The translations under genes were made by a program, and so were the position numbers. A DNA stretch of 64,000 nt from Cliona cf. orientalis (lineage: Eukaryota > Porifera > Demospongiae > Clionaida > Clionaidae): NCBI GenBank assembly GCA_963930775.1, contig OZ005693.1, positions 8,926,006 through 8,990,005 on the forward strand, in the 5' to 3' direction. Positions 22,791-33,061 of this stretch are shown piece after piece (position 1 is the stretch's first letter; each line of letters starts with the position of its first letter). The notes under the pieces were generated by a model. The model had not been told where the DNA came from, made no database searches, and was given only the letters and a program-made list of their open reading frames with translations.

Positions 22791-25705
22791 AAAAATCAAG
22801 GCAAAACTAATATCAACAGTTACTAGATACCTGGGTAATATTAATTTTATTAAGTGTTCTATCAGTGGTCAAGAAGGAATTTTTTTATGACAAATGTGAT
22901 CATTTCTGCCCAAGTTCTTTGTGACATTGCTGTTTTTCTGGATCTTCTTTACCTAATAAGTCATCATCATCATTTTGCAGTTTGACTTTCAGTTCTTTTT
23001 CAGCAGGCTCATTTCGTGCATTGAACAGTGACTCTGCTGCTGCTTTTAAGTAGAACACGACTGGAATTGAATCAATAACCCCCACAACCACTAGCACCAA
23101 TGAGAAGGCAAAGGCTGCAGCAACACAATTTCTTCCAAGTATACCTATGCAAATACAAGTCATACACAGTACACGTGATAATAATAATATTATTATTACA
23201 GTGTACGTCAAGCATAAACAATTTAATTACCAGATTGTAATAAAATTAGGTCATTAGGACCGCTCACCTTTGGAATCACTAGCAAATACCATCCAGAGAA
23301 TGCAAATGAGGAGGAATAGAATTACCTCCACAACAAGTAAACTGTACGAGAAACCCTTCACGAATTCTGTAAATCAACAGTAATTATTCCGTAACAATTT
23401 GAAGTATAGATCTCCAATATTATGAAGTGGTACTACTTTACCCAACAACGTATTGAGCGTTTTCCCAGTAGTCATGCACATGTGTGCGATCCTAACGACC
23501 CTTTACCATTTCATTTCTATTATGATAATGTAGGTACGTTGTACAATACTTGCACTTCATTAATAATAAATTAAAATTATTATTACTTACTATTCTCATT
23601 GTTTGAAAATTTACGTTCCAGAACAATAACTAGTGGTATGCTGACAGTTAACACCTTCTACCAAGGATATCACCCAAAGGAACACACTGATCACAAGTAG
23701 AGGAATCACCCATCCTGGAACTGGAACTGAAACTGAAAATGAATTATCATGTATACAAGTAGGCACACAAGTACTGCAAGCTGGGATAATACCGGTAGAA
23801 ATGGTCACCATTTCATTTATACCATGGGCATAATAATAATTATTATTATAACTTATACAGGTCACTATGGTATGACTACATGTACAACTGAACACATAAG
23901 ACACATACAATCATACATGTATGCAGCTACATGCTCAATTTTGACATTTGCTTACCGTTACCGTCATCTGTAGCATCACATGACAATATTTCTCCCTCCC
24001 AAAGTCCATCACTCCTACACGTCCGTTGAGAGCTTCCCAATCCCGTCAACGTGAATCCTTCGTCACAGGAGTATGTGGCCACTGAGCCAGCTGTGGTTCC
24101 ATTGAAGCATACTCTCCCATTGAGAATCAAAAGACATGATGAATTTGCTTGATCATCTGTTGCTCCAAGTTCACCAGGTTGACAGGCTATTAGAAACAAT
24201 TAAACTTCTATACATGATGATTCTTAATTATTAGTCAAATTTTTGCATCACTAATCACTTGGCACGGTCAAGGAGTAATAACTTTGGGAAATGCTAAATC
24301 AATCATACAGATGACTCGGACATGCTCAAATTTTGTTGCAGGTGGCTCTCAAAATCAAAAATTCGTGAAAATTTTCTCCCTCACAAATTTCCCGCTACAT
24401 GTATACAGTATTATTATTCCTCATGGATGCCTCCCCCCCCCCCCCCCCCCCCCCCCCCATCTGGATACAAGTAAACAGTACTTACCAGTACTAAATACAT
24501 CAAAGATTGATGCCACTGGAATACCATCGAGAAATGCTACTACAGAATAATGGTAGGTTCCTTCTTCCAAGTCAGTAAGGAGTGCATTTGCTAAACCGTT
24601 GCTAAAACTGTCATCAAGACCATAGCAAGTTAAGGCGTCATTGATTGTAATGCAAAATCGGCAGATGAAATGTCTTGGAAATACTGGTATCAGACGCGTG
24701 CAGGCCACGCTCCGATTTACATTGGTAGTGGATAAAGTAATTGTGAAAACCTTATTGGTTCGATCTGAAACATAAAAAAAATTAATGCTATAGTAGTGGC
24801 TACATCAGGTAATTCCCTACCAGTCCTTAAAAGGTAATGTACAAGTGTAGATTAGCTTATTGTCTCTATGGTTACTAAGGGAATGTGCTGAGTCAGACTC
24901 ATTCACCACCAATTAGTACTCTAGGAAATATAAAATTTAATAAGGTTTTTATGGACAGACTCACTATTAGCATATGCGGAAAGACTACAGTTACTCTCTT
25001 GCCCTTGTCCAATGACATTTCTGGCGGCAACGATAACACTCACAGTGGAAGGAGAAGCGATTCGTCGAACGTTAATATGGCAAGATGAGCTCGTGCTGGA
25101 GCACATAGCGAGTCTACCCTCATCATCAAATGACACAATATAGTCCAAAATGTTTTGATCAATTGCAGCAGTGAGCTTACGTGGATCCTGAAAACAGAAA
25201 GCAGTCAATAATCCTTAGGTGCTTATTATTAAAAAATGAGCAGTGGAGCTGACTCAGGGTATACAAATAGCACATAGCAATGAGCTTGCCACCCAAAGTC
25301 ACCAGACCCTTTTCCCTCCTCAACGGTGGGCGGGGTCTGGGGACAAGATCAATGTAGCATAAAATTTAGGATGGGTGAATGAATGTGTAATCCCTACCCA
25401 TATTCGGGTCCAAGTTGATCCTATCTGGTAGAGCCTATTTGATGCATTGTACACAGGGTAGCTGAGGCAACGGGAGACCCGACCTGGCACTGAAGGGAAA
25501 ACAATAATTATTATTATGACCGCAACCATTAATATTGATGTACTGCACATGGGCCACGTGCAGGCATGTAATCAACCACAAATGAGGCTCTCCCTCTCTA
25601 ATAATTAAGTGCAATATCCTACACATGTGGCACCTTGAGGGAGGAGCATTCAACACTCTGTATACATTATTATAATGCTAGTGTACTTGTACAAACCATT
25701 GTTAT

Positions 25706-26301
25706 TACCCCGTGTGCATGCGCAAGGGGGTGAAGTAATCAGTCGCGTCGTCGTCGTTGTTGTCATTAGCACAAAAATCGCCATGTCTCGGGATATAGGT
25801 GTCTAAGCGACTCGTAATCACAACAAATCAATCGAATTCAGCGAAAAACTGGCTTCAGTGTGCGTCAAATCGAGGGATACGGTCCACGAGTGTCACAAAT
25901 AGTGCCTTTTTGTTGGCCACCGTAGCCACGCCTATCGACAGTGCCCATCAATGCATATGCATACCAATTGTGCTTCCTGCTCATGCACACTACTAAGTGG
26001 CAAAGCATGTGACTGGTAAAAATCGTCGATGTTCTAAATAATGCTCGTGATGTCTATAGTGACTGAAATCTGGAACCAATCATAATGTAAGACAGCTATA
26101 CTACTATTATTACAAAAAATATAGGTAGAAACTCATATCTTCCTAGTCTGGGCTAGGTCTGGGTGCAGAGAGCGCTTTTTCAAGTGTCACCGGAACCCCC
26201 AGTAGGCTAAGCAGCATTTCTACTAGTTTCTCTGAAGTTTATAAAATTATAGCCATGCACCAAAAGTAAATCTATAGATTGCACAATATGCGCGCGGGGT
26301 A
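25706..26301. mobile_element. TACCCCG TIR element, intron 3 of copy B
   Basis: The termini are TACCCCGTGTGCATGCGC and GCGCGCGGGGTA. A shorter relative with the same start and end lies at 27175-27570. Copy A reads through uninterrupted at the equivalent position (near 13970), so the insertion is copy-B-specific. A lone half-end also sits at 32950-32967, upstream of the second kinase gene. Confidence 0.75.
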
Positions 26302-27174
26302 TGTGCTCTACAGAGCTCTAGTTTTTACTGCTACACAGTGATTACAGCATATATTATATTACTGAACAATAGAACTACGAACAAAACAGATGGCATTACT
26401 GTAACAGTAGTTTCATGTACCATGGTACCTATAACTGGTGACCTGTAGCCTCGCCTTTCAGAGTGGTCCCATTCCCATTTTCAGAATGGGAATGGGACTG
26501 GGATGAGGCTCGGTGACCTGCTCGGGTGGCCCTAATAGCTTACGTCTAGGTGAGAGATATACTATAGCAGGAGGACCCTGGTGATCCCTACAGGTCGTAG
26601 CAGTGATATTGATGGTCCCGTCCATTCCATCATGATCAGTAAGCCCAGAACACCGACATAGTGGACGCCTAGCATTACACATTTGTGGACAGCTAATGAA
26701 TCCACTGCTGGCCTCTAGCTGGTACGACTCAATTCCAAACATCATGTTGAATGCTGGGTCCCAGCGTATGTCCAGGTTTGCTGTGTTGTCCGTGTTGCTA
26801 ACAGAGAGTTGAAAACCATCAGGGGCTGGTGTAGTAGCTGCACAGAGAGTGAGAGTAGGCTAGCTTCACAAGACAGTCATTAATATTGTTAGTTTATCTG
26901 AGGATATTTGGGAAAATTAATAGTATGGAATGCAATAATGACAGGGGCAGATCTAGGAATTTCAGTATAGTGGGGTTGTAAATATAAATGTGCGCGAAGC
27001 GCGCGAAAATTTTTGCAATCACGTGCATTTTTAATGAGCCACGCCCACTTTTAATCACGTATGCCCGCTCAATCGTGCCCCAAAGAGTGACTGTGACCCA
27101 CTAGCACTAAGTTACTACAACACTGAAGCTTTACCACACACCACAGTTGACTCTAGTGGTTTATAGTAGATTAT

Positions 27175-27570
27175 TACCCCGCGCACATGCGCAAGGGGTA
27201 AAGTAATCGGTCGTGTTGTTGTCGTTGTTGTCGTTAGCAGAAAAATCGCCATATCTCGAGGTCTAGGCACCTGAGCGACTGGTAAGCACAATGAATCAGT
27301 CGAATTTGACGAAAAACGGGCTTCAGTGTGTTTTGAATCGAGGGATATGGTCCACGAGCGTCACAAATAGTGCATTTTTGTTAGCCTTCGTAACCATGCC
27401 TATCAATAGTGCCCACTCAATGCATTATGCATACAGGCCTTGTGCTTTCTGCTCATGCGCATAAAATTGAATATTGTGGACTGGTAAAGGTCGTCAATAA
27501 TGCTAATGGCACACATTTAGCTGCAGCAACAAAAGCAGATCTATAGATTGCGCAATGTGCGCGCGGGGTA
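27175..27570. mobile_element. TACCCCG TIR element nested in the CAGGGGC element
   Basis: The ends are TACCCCGCGCACATGCGC and GCGCGCGGGGTA. The interior is alignable with 25706-26301 (AAAAATCGCCAT.TCTCG, GAGGGATA.GGTCCACGAG), so the two are family members that moved separately. Confidence 0.75.
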
Positions 27571-27666
27571 TGTGCTCTATAGGAGCTCTAGTTCATAGCT
27601 GAAGCCATGTTCAGAGTATACCACTATAACCACCATGCACCACTAACCATACAGTGGCAGCTACTA

Positions 27667-27873
27667 TACCGTATAGCGCCTTAATTTCGCGGAGCTTAAA
27701 TTTCGCGGATAGCTCTCTACAAAGTTTTCGTTGAATAAATTTCGCGGTTCCGGCCTGGTATGGGCGCACGCTCGTGGACATTGGAAATTTTCGTTGAATA
27801 ATTTTCGCGGAAGCCGTTGTATCCGCGAAAACAGCGAAAATTAAGTCCCAAGAAATTTAAGCGCTATACGGTA
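27667..27873. mobile_element. TACCGTA-type MITE with TTTCGCGG arms
   Basis: The element starts TACCGTATAGCGCCTTAATT and ends with the inverse (AAATTTAAGCGCTATACGGTA without its first base). Internal AATTTCGCGG / CCGCGAAAA copies occur in both orientations. It is nested in the CAGGGGC element. Confidence 0.8.
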
Positions 27874-28553
27874 TTATACCAAGCTATAGTAGGCCTTGTA
27901 CAAAAGTGGGAGGGGCTGCTCAAAATCATTTGGGGGGGGGGTTGCAACCCCCTGAACCCCCCCCCTAGATCCGCCCCTGAATGATTATGGTCAGGAATAT
28001 AAGTGTCGAACTCCAAGTAGGAAACGGTAGATTACTATAGACCATCATAAGCTAGTAATTAGTGCAGGGTCACAACAACGTAAGACCATAATACACGTGC
28101 AACACAAAATTAAAGGATGGCACTTCAGGCTTGTACTAGTAAAGGTCTCCATTTCTTTGTTAAATCAAAGAAAATAGGCTGAGGTTAAACTCACTTGTGA
28201 AGTAGAGAGTAAGAGGGTCTCCAGTATTATCCGGGCAGGATATCCGATCACCACTTTGAAAGGCTGAAGCTGGTCCTACCAGTGTCGATGTCATATTCAG
28301 ATTATTCTGACCGTCATTTTCACTACTGTCCAAGTAGATCATAAAGGGACCGATCACTTCCGGCTCAGTGGATGGCATATCTTGATTGGTGAACTGTGCA
28401 ATCTGATCGCCATTCCTCAGCCACGTCAGAACTCTGACGTTGTAGGCAACGCAGGTGAAGTATACAGCTGTGTCTGGACAGACTTTACCACCCAGTGTTA
28501 TACGGTCAGGTTCAACTGTCACTAGAGAGTCACCTGTAGGTGGTATTTTATAA

Positions 28554-28744
28554 TACCATAAATCGCAAATATTTCGTGTCTAAAATATTTCATGCGATAA
28601 ATTTTCACGTTAAATAATTTTCAGACGAACGACCCTGTACCGCATTATCGTTAATATTGCGCATGTATTTTCGCAAGTTTAATTTTCACACAAGCAAGGC
28701 TGTCCGAAAATATTTTACCAATGTAATATTCGCAATTTACGGTA
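28554..28744. mobile_element. TACCATA/TACGGTA MITE with ATATTTCG arms, intron 1 of copy B
   Basis: The left arm reads TACCATAAATCGCAAATATT and the right arm ATATTCGCAATTTACGGTA. It is absent from copy A at this site. The element at 49827-49968 in an EEA1 intron has the same arms, with CAGACAAACGACCCTGTA in the middle. Confidence 0.78.
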
Positions 28745-28968
28745 ATAATTATAGTTACTGTAGCATTACCTCGCCATTAGATCCAGCAATATAAAATTTG
28801 GTCTTAAATTACAGATAATGAATTATCCCTCAATACATTAAACATGCCTGATTTAATAATAATATGGAACATCATGACAAACTTTTAGTAGGCTAATTAA
28901 TATGAGAATGCCTGATCATGGAATCTCGACTCATGATATTAAAACAGAGTAGGCTATACCATCCCAAT

Positions 28969-29736
28969 GGGCTATTCCAGAAGATACACCCCTGTTAAGA
29001 AAATAAATTACATCTGTAGGGGTAAAAAAATGGCCAAATTTAATTGCACGAGTCTTGATAGAATTTTGATAAGAAATAACTGTCTGATGGTGAATTTGAT
29101 TGCACCTGATGGTTATTTCCTCTTTTTAGGCCACTCCAATTTGATGTATTGTTTCATGAGTAGGATAGCCAGAAACAGTGAACATCATGTATGAATATCA
29201 TTATAAGAATTATGAATTTCATTGTTTTTGTTAGCAGTGAGCTATATAGCGAATTAAGACAATTGGAATCATTGAGCATATTTTTTCACTGGACATCATG
29301 CTACAGGTCACATGAGGGTTTGATGTTTTTTGGGATAAACAGTTTAATGGAGGTATGATGCAATACAGACAACTAATAAGGCCACTCCAATTTGATGTAT
29401 TGTTTCACGAGTACAGCGACTCCATATTTTGTCCATTTGATTCATAAATGTAATTTTTGGGTGTGGTTTAAAAGTGCGCATATGCATTTGCTGCCATATA
29501 CATTTACTAGTAATTAAAAAGGTATTTTTACCCCATTACAGACATAGGATAGTGATATTAATTTGTCTGAATGGTAGGTCGCAAACTTAAGATAGACCGG
29601 TTGAGGATTCAAATTATGTCTGGATAGGCAAAATCTCAATATTAATTGCGTCCTGGCCTAGTATAGCCCGTTAATTATGTCTGGAGTATCAAAATGTCCC
29701 GCCGAGATTGCTCCTCAACAGGGGTGTATTGAAATA
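28969..29736. mobile_element. GGGCTATTCCAG-type element in intron 1 of copy B, enlarged
   Basis: This is orthologous to the copy-A element at 15693-16066. It is larger because of extra DNA between about 29128 and 29460, which starts and nearly ends with a direct repeat of GGCCACTCCAATTTGATGTA (29129 and 29380). Confidence 0.65.
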
Positions 29737-29869
29737 CTGAGTCCAATGACATGAGAGCCACCGGTGACTCTGACAGGTGGAGTCCCATGCAGCCTGTAAT
29801 ATCCATGATCTTACCTCCAATCAAGAAAAGTGACAAGGCGAGGAGAGCGATCCTACGAAGGCAACACAT

Positions 29870-30215
29870 TGTTAGATGCACCACACACCTTGTTCGCGAT
29901 GATTGTGGAGAATGGGGTCTGGGAACGAGACTACTTAGATAATCGCGCGTGCGCGGTAGTGTGTCACGCCCTCTTTTTCGTCCATGTGCAAGCATATTAT
30001 TACCATTATCTTCTATGCCATGTGTAAGCAAGGACTATACATTATCTTGCAAGATAATGTATAGTCCCTGGTTTAAGGAAGCTGTACGTATATTAATATA
30101 TAAATATTATAGACAATCAGGTATCACATGAATGACTAGCAACTACAATCATATTATATACACAGAAGAAAAGGGCCAGAGAAACTTTGATCCCGGAACA
30201 AGACAAGGCAAGACA
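29870..30215. promoter_or_regulatory. Divergent promoter between membrane-protein gene B and kinase-kelch 1
   Basis: Only 346 bp separate the two start codons, which face away from each other. The interval includes GAATGGGGTCTGGGAAC (also upstream of copy A and of kinase 2), a GCGCGTGCGCGG box and a 36-bp perfect palindrome at 30032-30067. Shared regulation of the receptor and kinase is the simplest reading, but it is inference. Confidence 0.6.
30032..30067. repeat. 36-bp perfect palindrome in the divergent promoter
   Basis: The half-site GGACTATACATTATCTTG is followed directly by its exact reverse complement, with no spacer. In copy A the first arm is partly kept but the rest was replaced by a MITE insertion. 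The palindrome could form a cruciform or mark an excision footprint. Confidence 0.9.
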
Positions 30216-32369
30216 ATGACCCATGAAGCTCAATATGTCTTTCGCTACCAAAGCTTCCACGTCAACAAAAGCCAACTCCTTGGCCATGGCTCCTATGGAG
30301 CTGTCTACAAGGCCAAGTGTGACCAGCTGCCCTGTGCTGCTAAAGTCCTCCACCCAACAATCCTAGACCCTGCAGACCCAGGAGCAGGCAAGATCATGGA
30401 CAGGTTTCAACAGGAGTGTGCATTTTTGGAGAGTATCCGACATCCAAACATTGTACAGTACCTCGGCATGACTAGAGATCCTGAGTCCAGACTACCAGTG
30501 CTACTGATGGAACTGCTTGACGAGAGTTTGACAAAGTTGCTTGAACGCTCGCAACAATCACTAGCCCATTTTGTTCAGGTGGATATCTGCCATGATATTG
30601 CTTTGGCAGTCGCCTACCTCCACTCCAATGACATCATCCACCGAGATCTCTCCAGCAACAATGTGCTGATCATTGCTGGGAGAAGAAGTAAAGTGACTGA
30701 CTTTGGCATGTCCACGCTAGCTGGTGCAGCTCCAAGCATGACCCCTCTCACCATGTGTCCTGGAACGCTGGCCTACATGCCTCCAGAAGCGCTGAGGGAG
30801 CCACCAAGATACACAAAGAAGCTGGACTGCTTCTCTGAGGGTGTGATCATGATACAAGTGTGCACCCGACTGTGGCCTGAGCCTGGACCTCGCACACAGA
30901 TAGTCCAAGACTCCAGATCTCTAACTGGGATTATGGAAATGCCTGTACCTGAAATGCAGAGAAGAAAAACCCACATTGACTTGATTGATCCTGACCATGC
31001 TCTTTTAACTATTATTACTGACAGCCTGAAATTCCAAGACAAAGACAGACCTTCAAGTGAGGAGCTGTGCCAGAGGCTGGCTGGTCTCAAGGAGTCCAGG
31101 GAGTACAGAGAGAGTGTACAAACCCACCACGATGAGATTCAGGCCAAAGATTGTCAAATTGAAAACAAGGATCAGTTGCTACAACAGAGAGCAACTGAAA
31201 ATGCATCACTGACCCAACAGCTTCAAGAGCAGAGGAGATTACATCAAGAAGAGATATCTTCAAGAGAGATACAGCTTCGACAATTGAACCAACAGCTGGA
31301 AGAACAAGAGCAGGTGACGGCAGAGATCCAGCAGACTAACCACTCTCTACAGAGACAGGTAGAACAACTGCAAAAACAGCTGAGTCAGCAAAGTCTAGAG
31401 CCACCTCCTCCTTCTCAAGCTCAGGTTATGGAAAGACAACTTCAGGAGAGAGAGTCAAGGAAACAATTACCAGTGCAACCATCTTTAAATTGGAGAGATG
31501 GTGGCAAGGCACCAGTAAAGATGAGCAGGGGAGCTACTGTGGTGGATGGGGATATGGCTTACTTTCTTCACATGTATGGTGATGTACTTTCCTATGATTC
31601 ATGTAGTAAGAAATGGAGAGAGCTTCCTAAATGCCATAAATTCTGCGGTTTAGCCGTTATTAATGGTCAACTCACAGCTATTGGTGGAATTGTGGGTTTG
31701 GGAATTACAAACAAACTGCTCAGTCTGCAACAGACAGAATGGAAAGAAATCTTCCCGCCCATGCCAACAAAGAGATTTTGGGTGGCTGCAGCGACAACAG
31801 AAGAGCACCTCATAGTGGCTGGTGGGTGCAGAAGTGTAAACCTTACTACAGTAGAAGTGATGGACACAAGAGCTCTAGTCTGGTCAACAGTAGCCAGCCT
31901 CCCTCACCCCTACCGCATGATGTCAGCAACCATCTGTGGAGATCAACTCTACATGCTAGGAGGAACGCAAGACAAAGGGGAGACCAAGTCAGTGCTGGCT
32001 TGCTCACTGACAGAACTACTACAATCATCACCATCATCATCTATATGGCACAAGATTGCGGATGCACTACAGTCATCATCACCACCAATATGGCAGAGAG
32101 TCACTGATGCCCCAGCTTACCACTCCACCTGTGCAGCTGTCAATGGAGAGCTATTGGCAGTTGGTGGATGTCATAAAGGTATGTTACCTTCGTCTGCCAT
32201 TTACAAGTATAACCCAACAACTAACTCCTGGGATCTCATCAGCAACATGCCAACTGCTAGATATCGGAGTCTTGTTGCAGTTCTCCCTACCAATGAGATG
32301 ATGGTTGTTGGTGGGAATGACAAAGATGGAAAACATACATTCATTGAAATTGCCAATATTTTTTTGTGA
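30216..32369 (+). CDS. Protein kinase-coiled coil-kelch protein 1
   Basis: Intronless, 717 residues from the ATG at 30216. I chose this start because the paralogous relic conserves it; an upstream in-frame ATG at 30132 would add 28 residues. The kinase domain spans about 18-292. It has the glycine loop G23-x-G25-x-x-G28, the lysine in CAAK (K43), HRDLSSNN (D144), DFG (162-164) and the P-loop-distal PPEAL motif (189-193), so it should be active. It looks TKL-like, probably a Ser/Thr or dual-specificity kinase. A Gln/Glu-rich coiled coil follows (about 300-420), then a kelch propeller to the end with GG motifs (LIVAGG, LYMLGG, LLAVGG, MMVVGG). There is no signal peptide or TM segment, so it is cytoplasmic. 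It is divergent from the Ig/FN3/sushi gene. Substrate unknown. Confidence 0.9.
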   Translation: MTHEAQYVFRYQSFHVNKSQLLGHGSYGAVYKAKCDQLPCAAKVLHPTILDPADPGAGKIMDRFQQECAFLESIRHPNIVQYLGMTRDPESRLPVLLMELLDESLTKLLERSQQSLAHFVQVDICHDIALAVAYLHSNDIIHRDLSSNNVLIIAGRRSKVTDFGMSTLAGAAPSMTPLTMCPGTLAYMPPEALREPPRYTKKLDCFSEGVIMIQVCTRLWPEPGPRTQIVQDSRSLTGIMEMPVPEMQRRKTHIDLIDPDHALLTIITDSLKFQDKDRPSSEELCQRLAGLKESREYRESVQTHHDEIQAKDCQIENKDQLLQQRATENASLTQQLQEQRRLHQEEISSREIQLRQLNQQLEEQEQVTAEIQQTNHSLQRQVEQLQKQLSQQSLEPPPPSQAQVMERQLQERESRKQLPVQPSLNWRDGGKAPVKMSRGATVVDGDMAYFLHMYGDVLSYDSCSKKWRELPKCHKFCGLAVINGQLTAIGGIVGLGITNKLLSLQQTEWKEIFPPMPTKRFWVAAATTEEHLIVAGGCRSVNLTTVEVMDTRALVWSTVASLPHPYRMMSATICGDQLYMLGGTQDKGETKSVLACSLTELLQSSPSSSIWHKIADALQSSSPPIWQRVTDAPAYHSTCAAVNGELLAVGGCHKGMLPSSAIYKYNPTTNSWDLISNMPTARYRSLVAVLPTNEMMVVGGNDKDGKHTFIEIANIFL

Positions 32370-33006
32370 GAAGCTAGTGTACAAAATTAATTTCCAGTGT
32401 TTATACATTTGCACAGCATCATGCAAATATCTTATTCCCCTGTGAAATTCTTCGTAAATCTTATATTAATGGGTATTATAGTATAACTACAATGTTAATA
32501 ATTGTTACACAATCATCATTTTTATTGTACACACCCAGGCCTCTATACTGTAGGCAGAGAGAGACAGAATAATAACTATTATATACATGTACTATCTGGT
32601 ACATCCAGCTATATATACATGGTGGTACTGGTCTATTTTTCTTTTGTAATAGAATCTAATTATATAGAATTACCAATAGCTGCATGTCACATAGATCTAC
32701 AGTATGCAAAGCTTGATGCTCGATTATTGTATAGATATTAAATTTAATAGAGTGCTCAAAATTAATAATTGCTGTAGACAAAAATTATTATAGTCTACAT
32801 CATAATTAATGTCATGGCAAAATAAATTACAAGCTGAATTAAAAAAAATGTTATGAATCAGATAGCTAGCTATAAGATGTAGCTATTAAAGTTGCCCATA
32901 ATTAAATTTGAATGCCTAAATATCAAAAGGTAATTGTTATATCCTTCGCGCATGCGCGCGGGGTAATTATTCGCTTGAAGAATGGGGTCTGGGAACTAGT
33001 CCGATT
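32370..33006. other. Intergenic region between the two kinase genes
   Basis: AT-rich. The stretch 32833-32885 (GCTGAATTAAAA, ATGAATCAG, TAGCTATAAGA) resembles the 3' end of the amylase gene at 36035-36085. This suggests an ancestral kinase-amylase unit was duplicated and this amylase lost. GAATGGGGTCTGGGAACTAG at 32979-32998 matches the promoter of the first pair. Confidence 0.5.
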
Positions 33007-33028
33007 GGGGGGGGGGGGGGGGGGGGGG
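33007..33028. repeat. 22-base G run just upstream of kinase 2
   Basis: An uninterrupted run of 22 G lies 34 bp before the chosen start codon, in a likely 5' UTR or promoter. It is one of six G or C runs of 22-26 bases in the window. Confidence 0.9.
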
Positions 33029-33061
33029 TGTGGCGCGCAAGCTGAGGAAGACAAATTTAAT

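Larger units (their letters stand above)
26942..27979. mobile_element. hAT-like CAGGGGC element with nested insertions, intron 2 of copy B
   Basis: The element starts CAGGGGCAGATCTAGGAAT and ends CCTAGATCCGCCCCTG. AATGA flanks both sides (26937-26941 and 27980-27984). It is absent from the same intron in copy A. It contains GCGCGAAGCGCGCGAAAATT near 26992 and two nested elements: 27175-27570 (TACCCCG type) and 27667-27873 (TACCGTA type). Confidence 0.82.
22900..29869 (-). pseudogene. Ig/FN3/sushi membrane protein, copy B, frameshifted before the last TM helices
   Basis: Paralogue of the copy at 10488-16199 with the same ten exons: 29815-29869, 28195-28533, 26544-26837, 25398-25489, 24965-25187, 24486-24764, 23956-24186, 23591-23732, 23268-23366 and 22900-23144. 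The signal peptide, Ig, FN3 and sushi exons are open and well conserved. In exon 8 a 4-bp insertion (GTTA near 23647) shifts the frame right after the first TM helix (SVFLWVISLVEG) and gives a stop at 23611-23613. The predicted product is about 544 residues with one TM segment and no tail. Exon 8 also has tandem acceptors 6 nt apart. Exons 9 and 10 are still open if read in their own frame, so the damage is recent. It could be a true pseudogene, an assembly error, or a truncated single-pass receptor. The kinase-kelch gene is divergent with 346 bp between start codons. Confidence 0.78.

Noticed and set aside
32912-33061. Extra 50-residue N-terminus for kinase 2
   Set aside because: It crosses a 22-base G run, aligns with nothing in kinase 1 and lies in sequence resembling a promoter.
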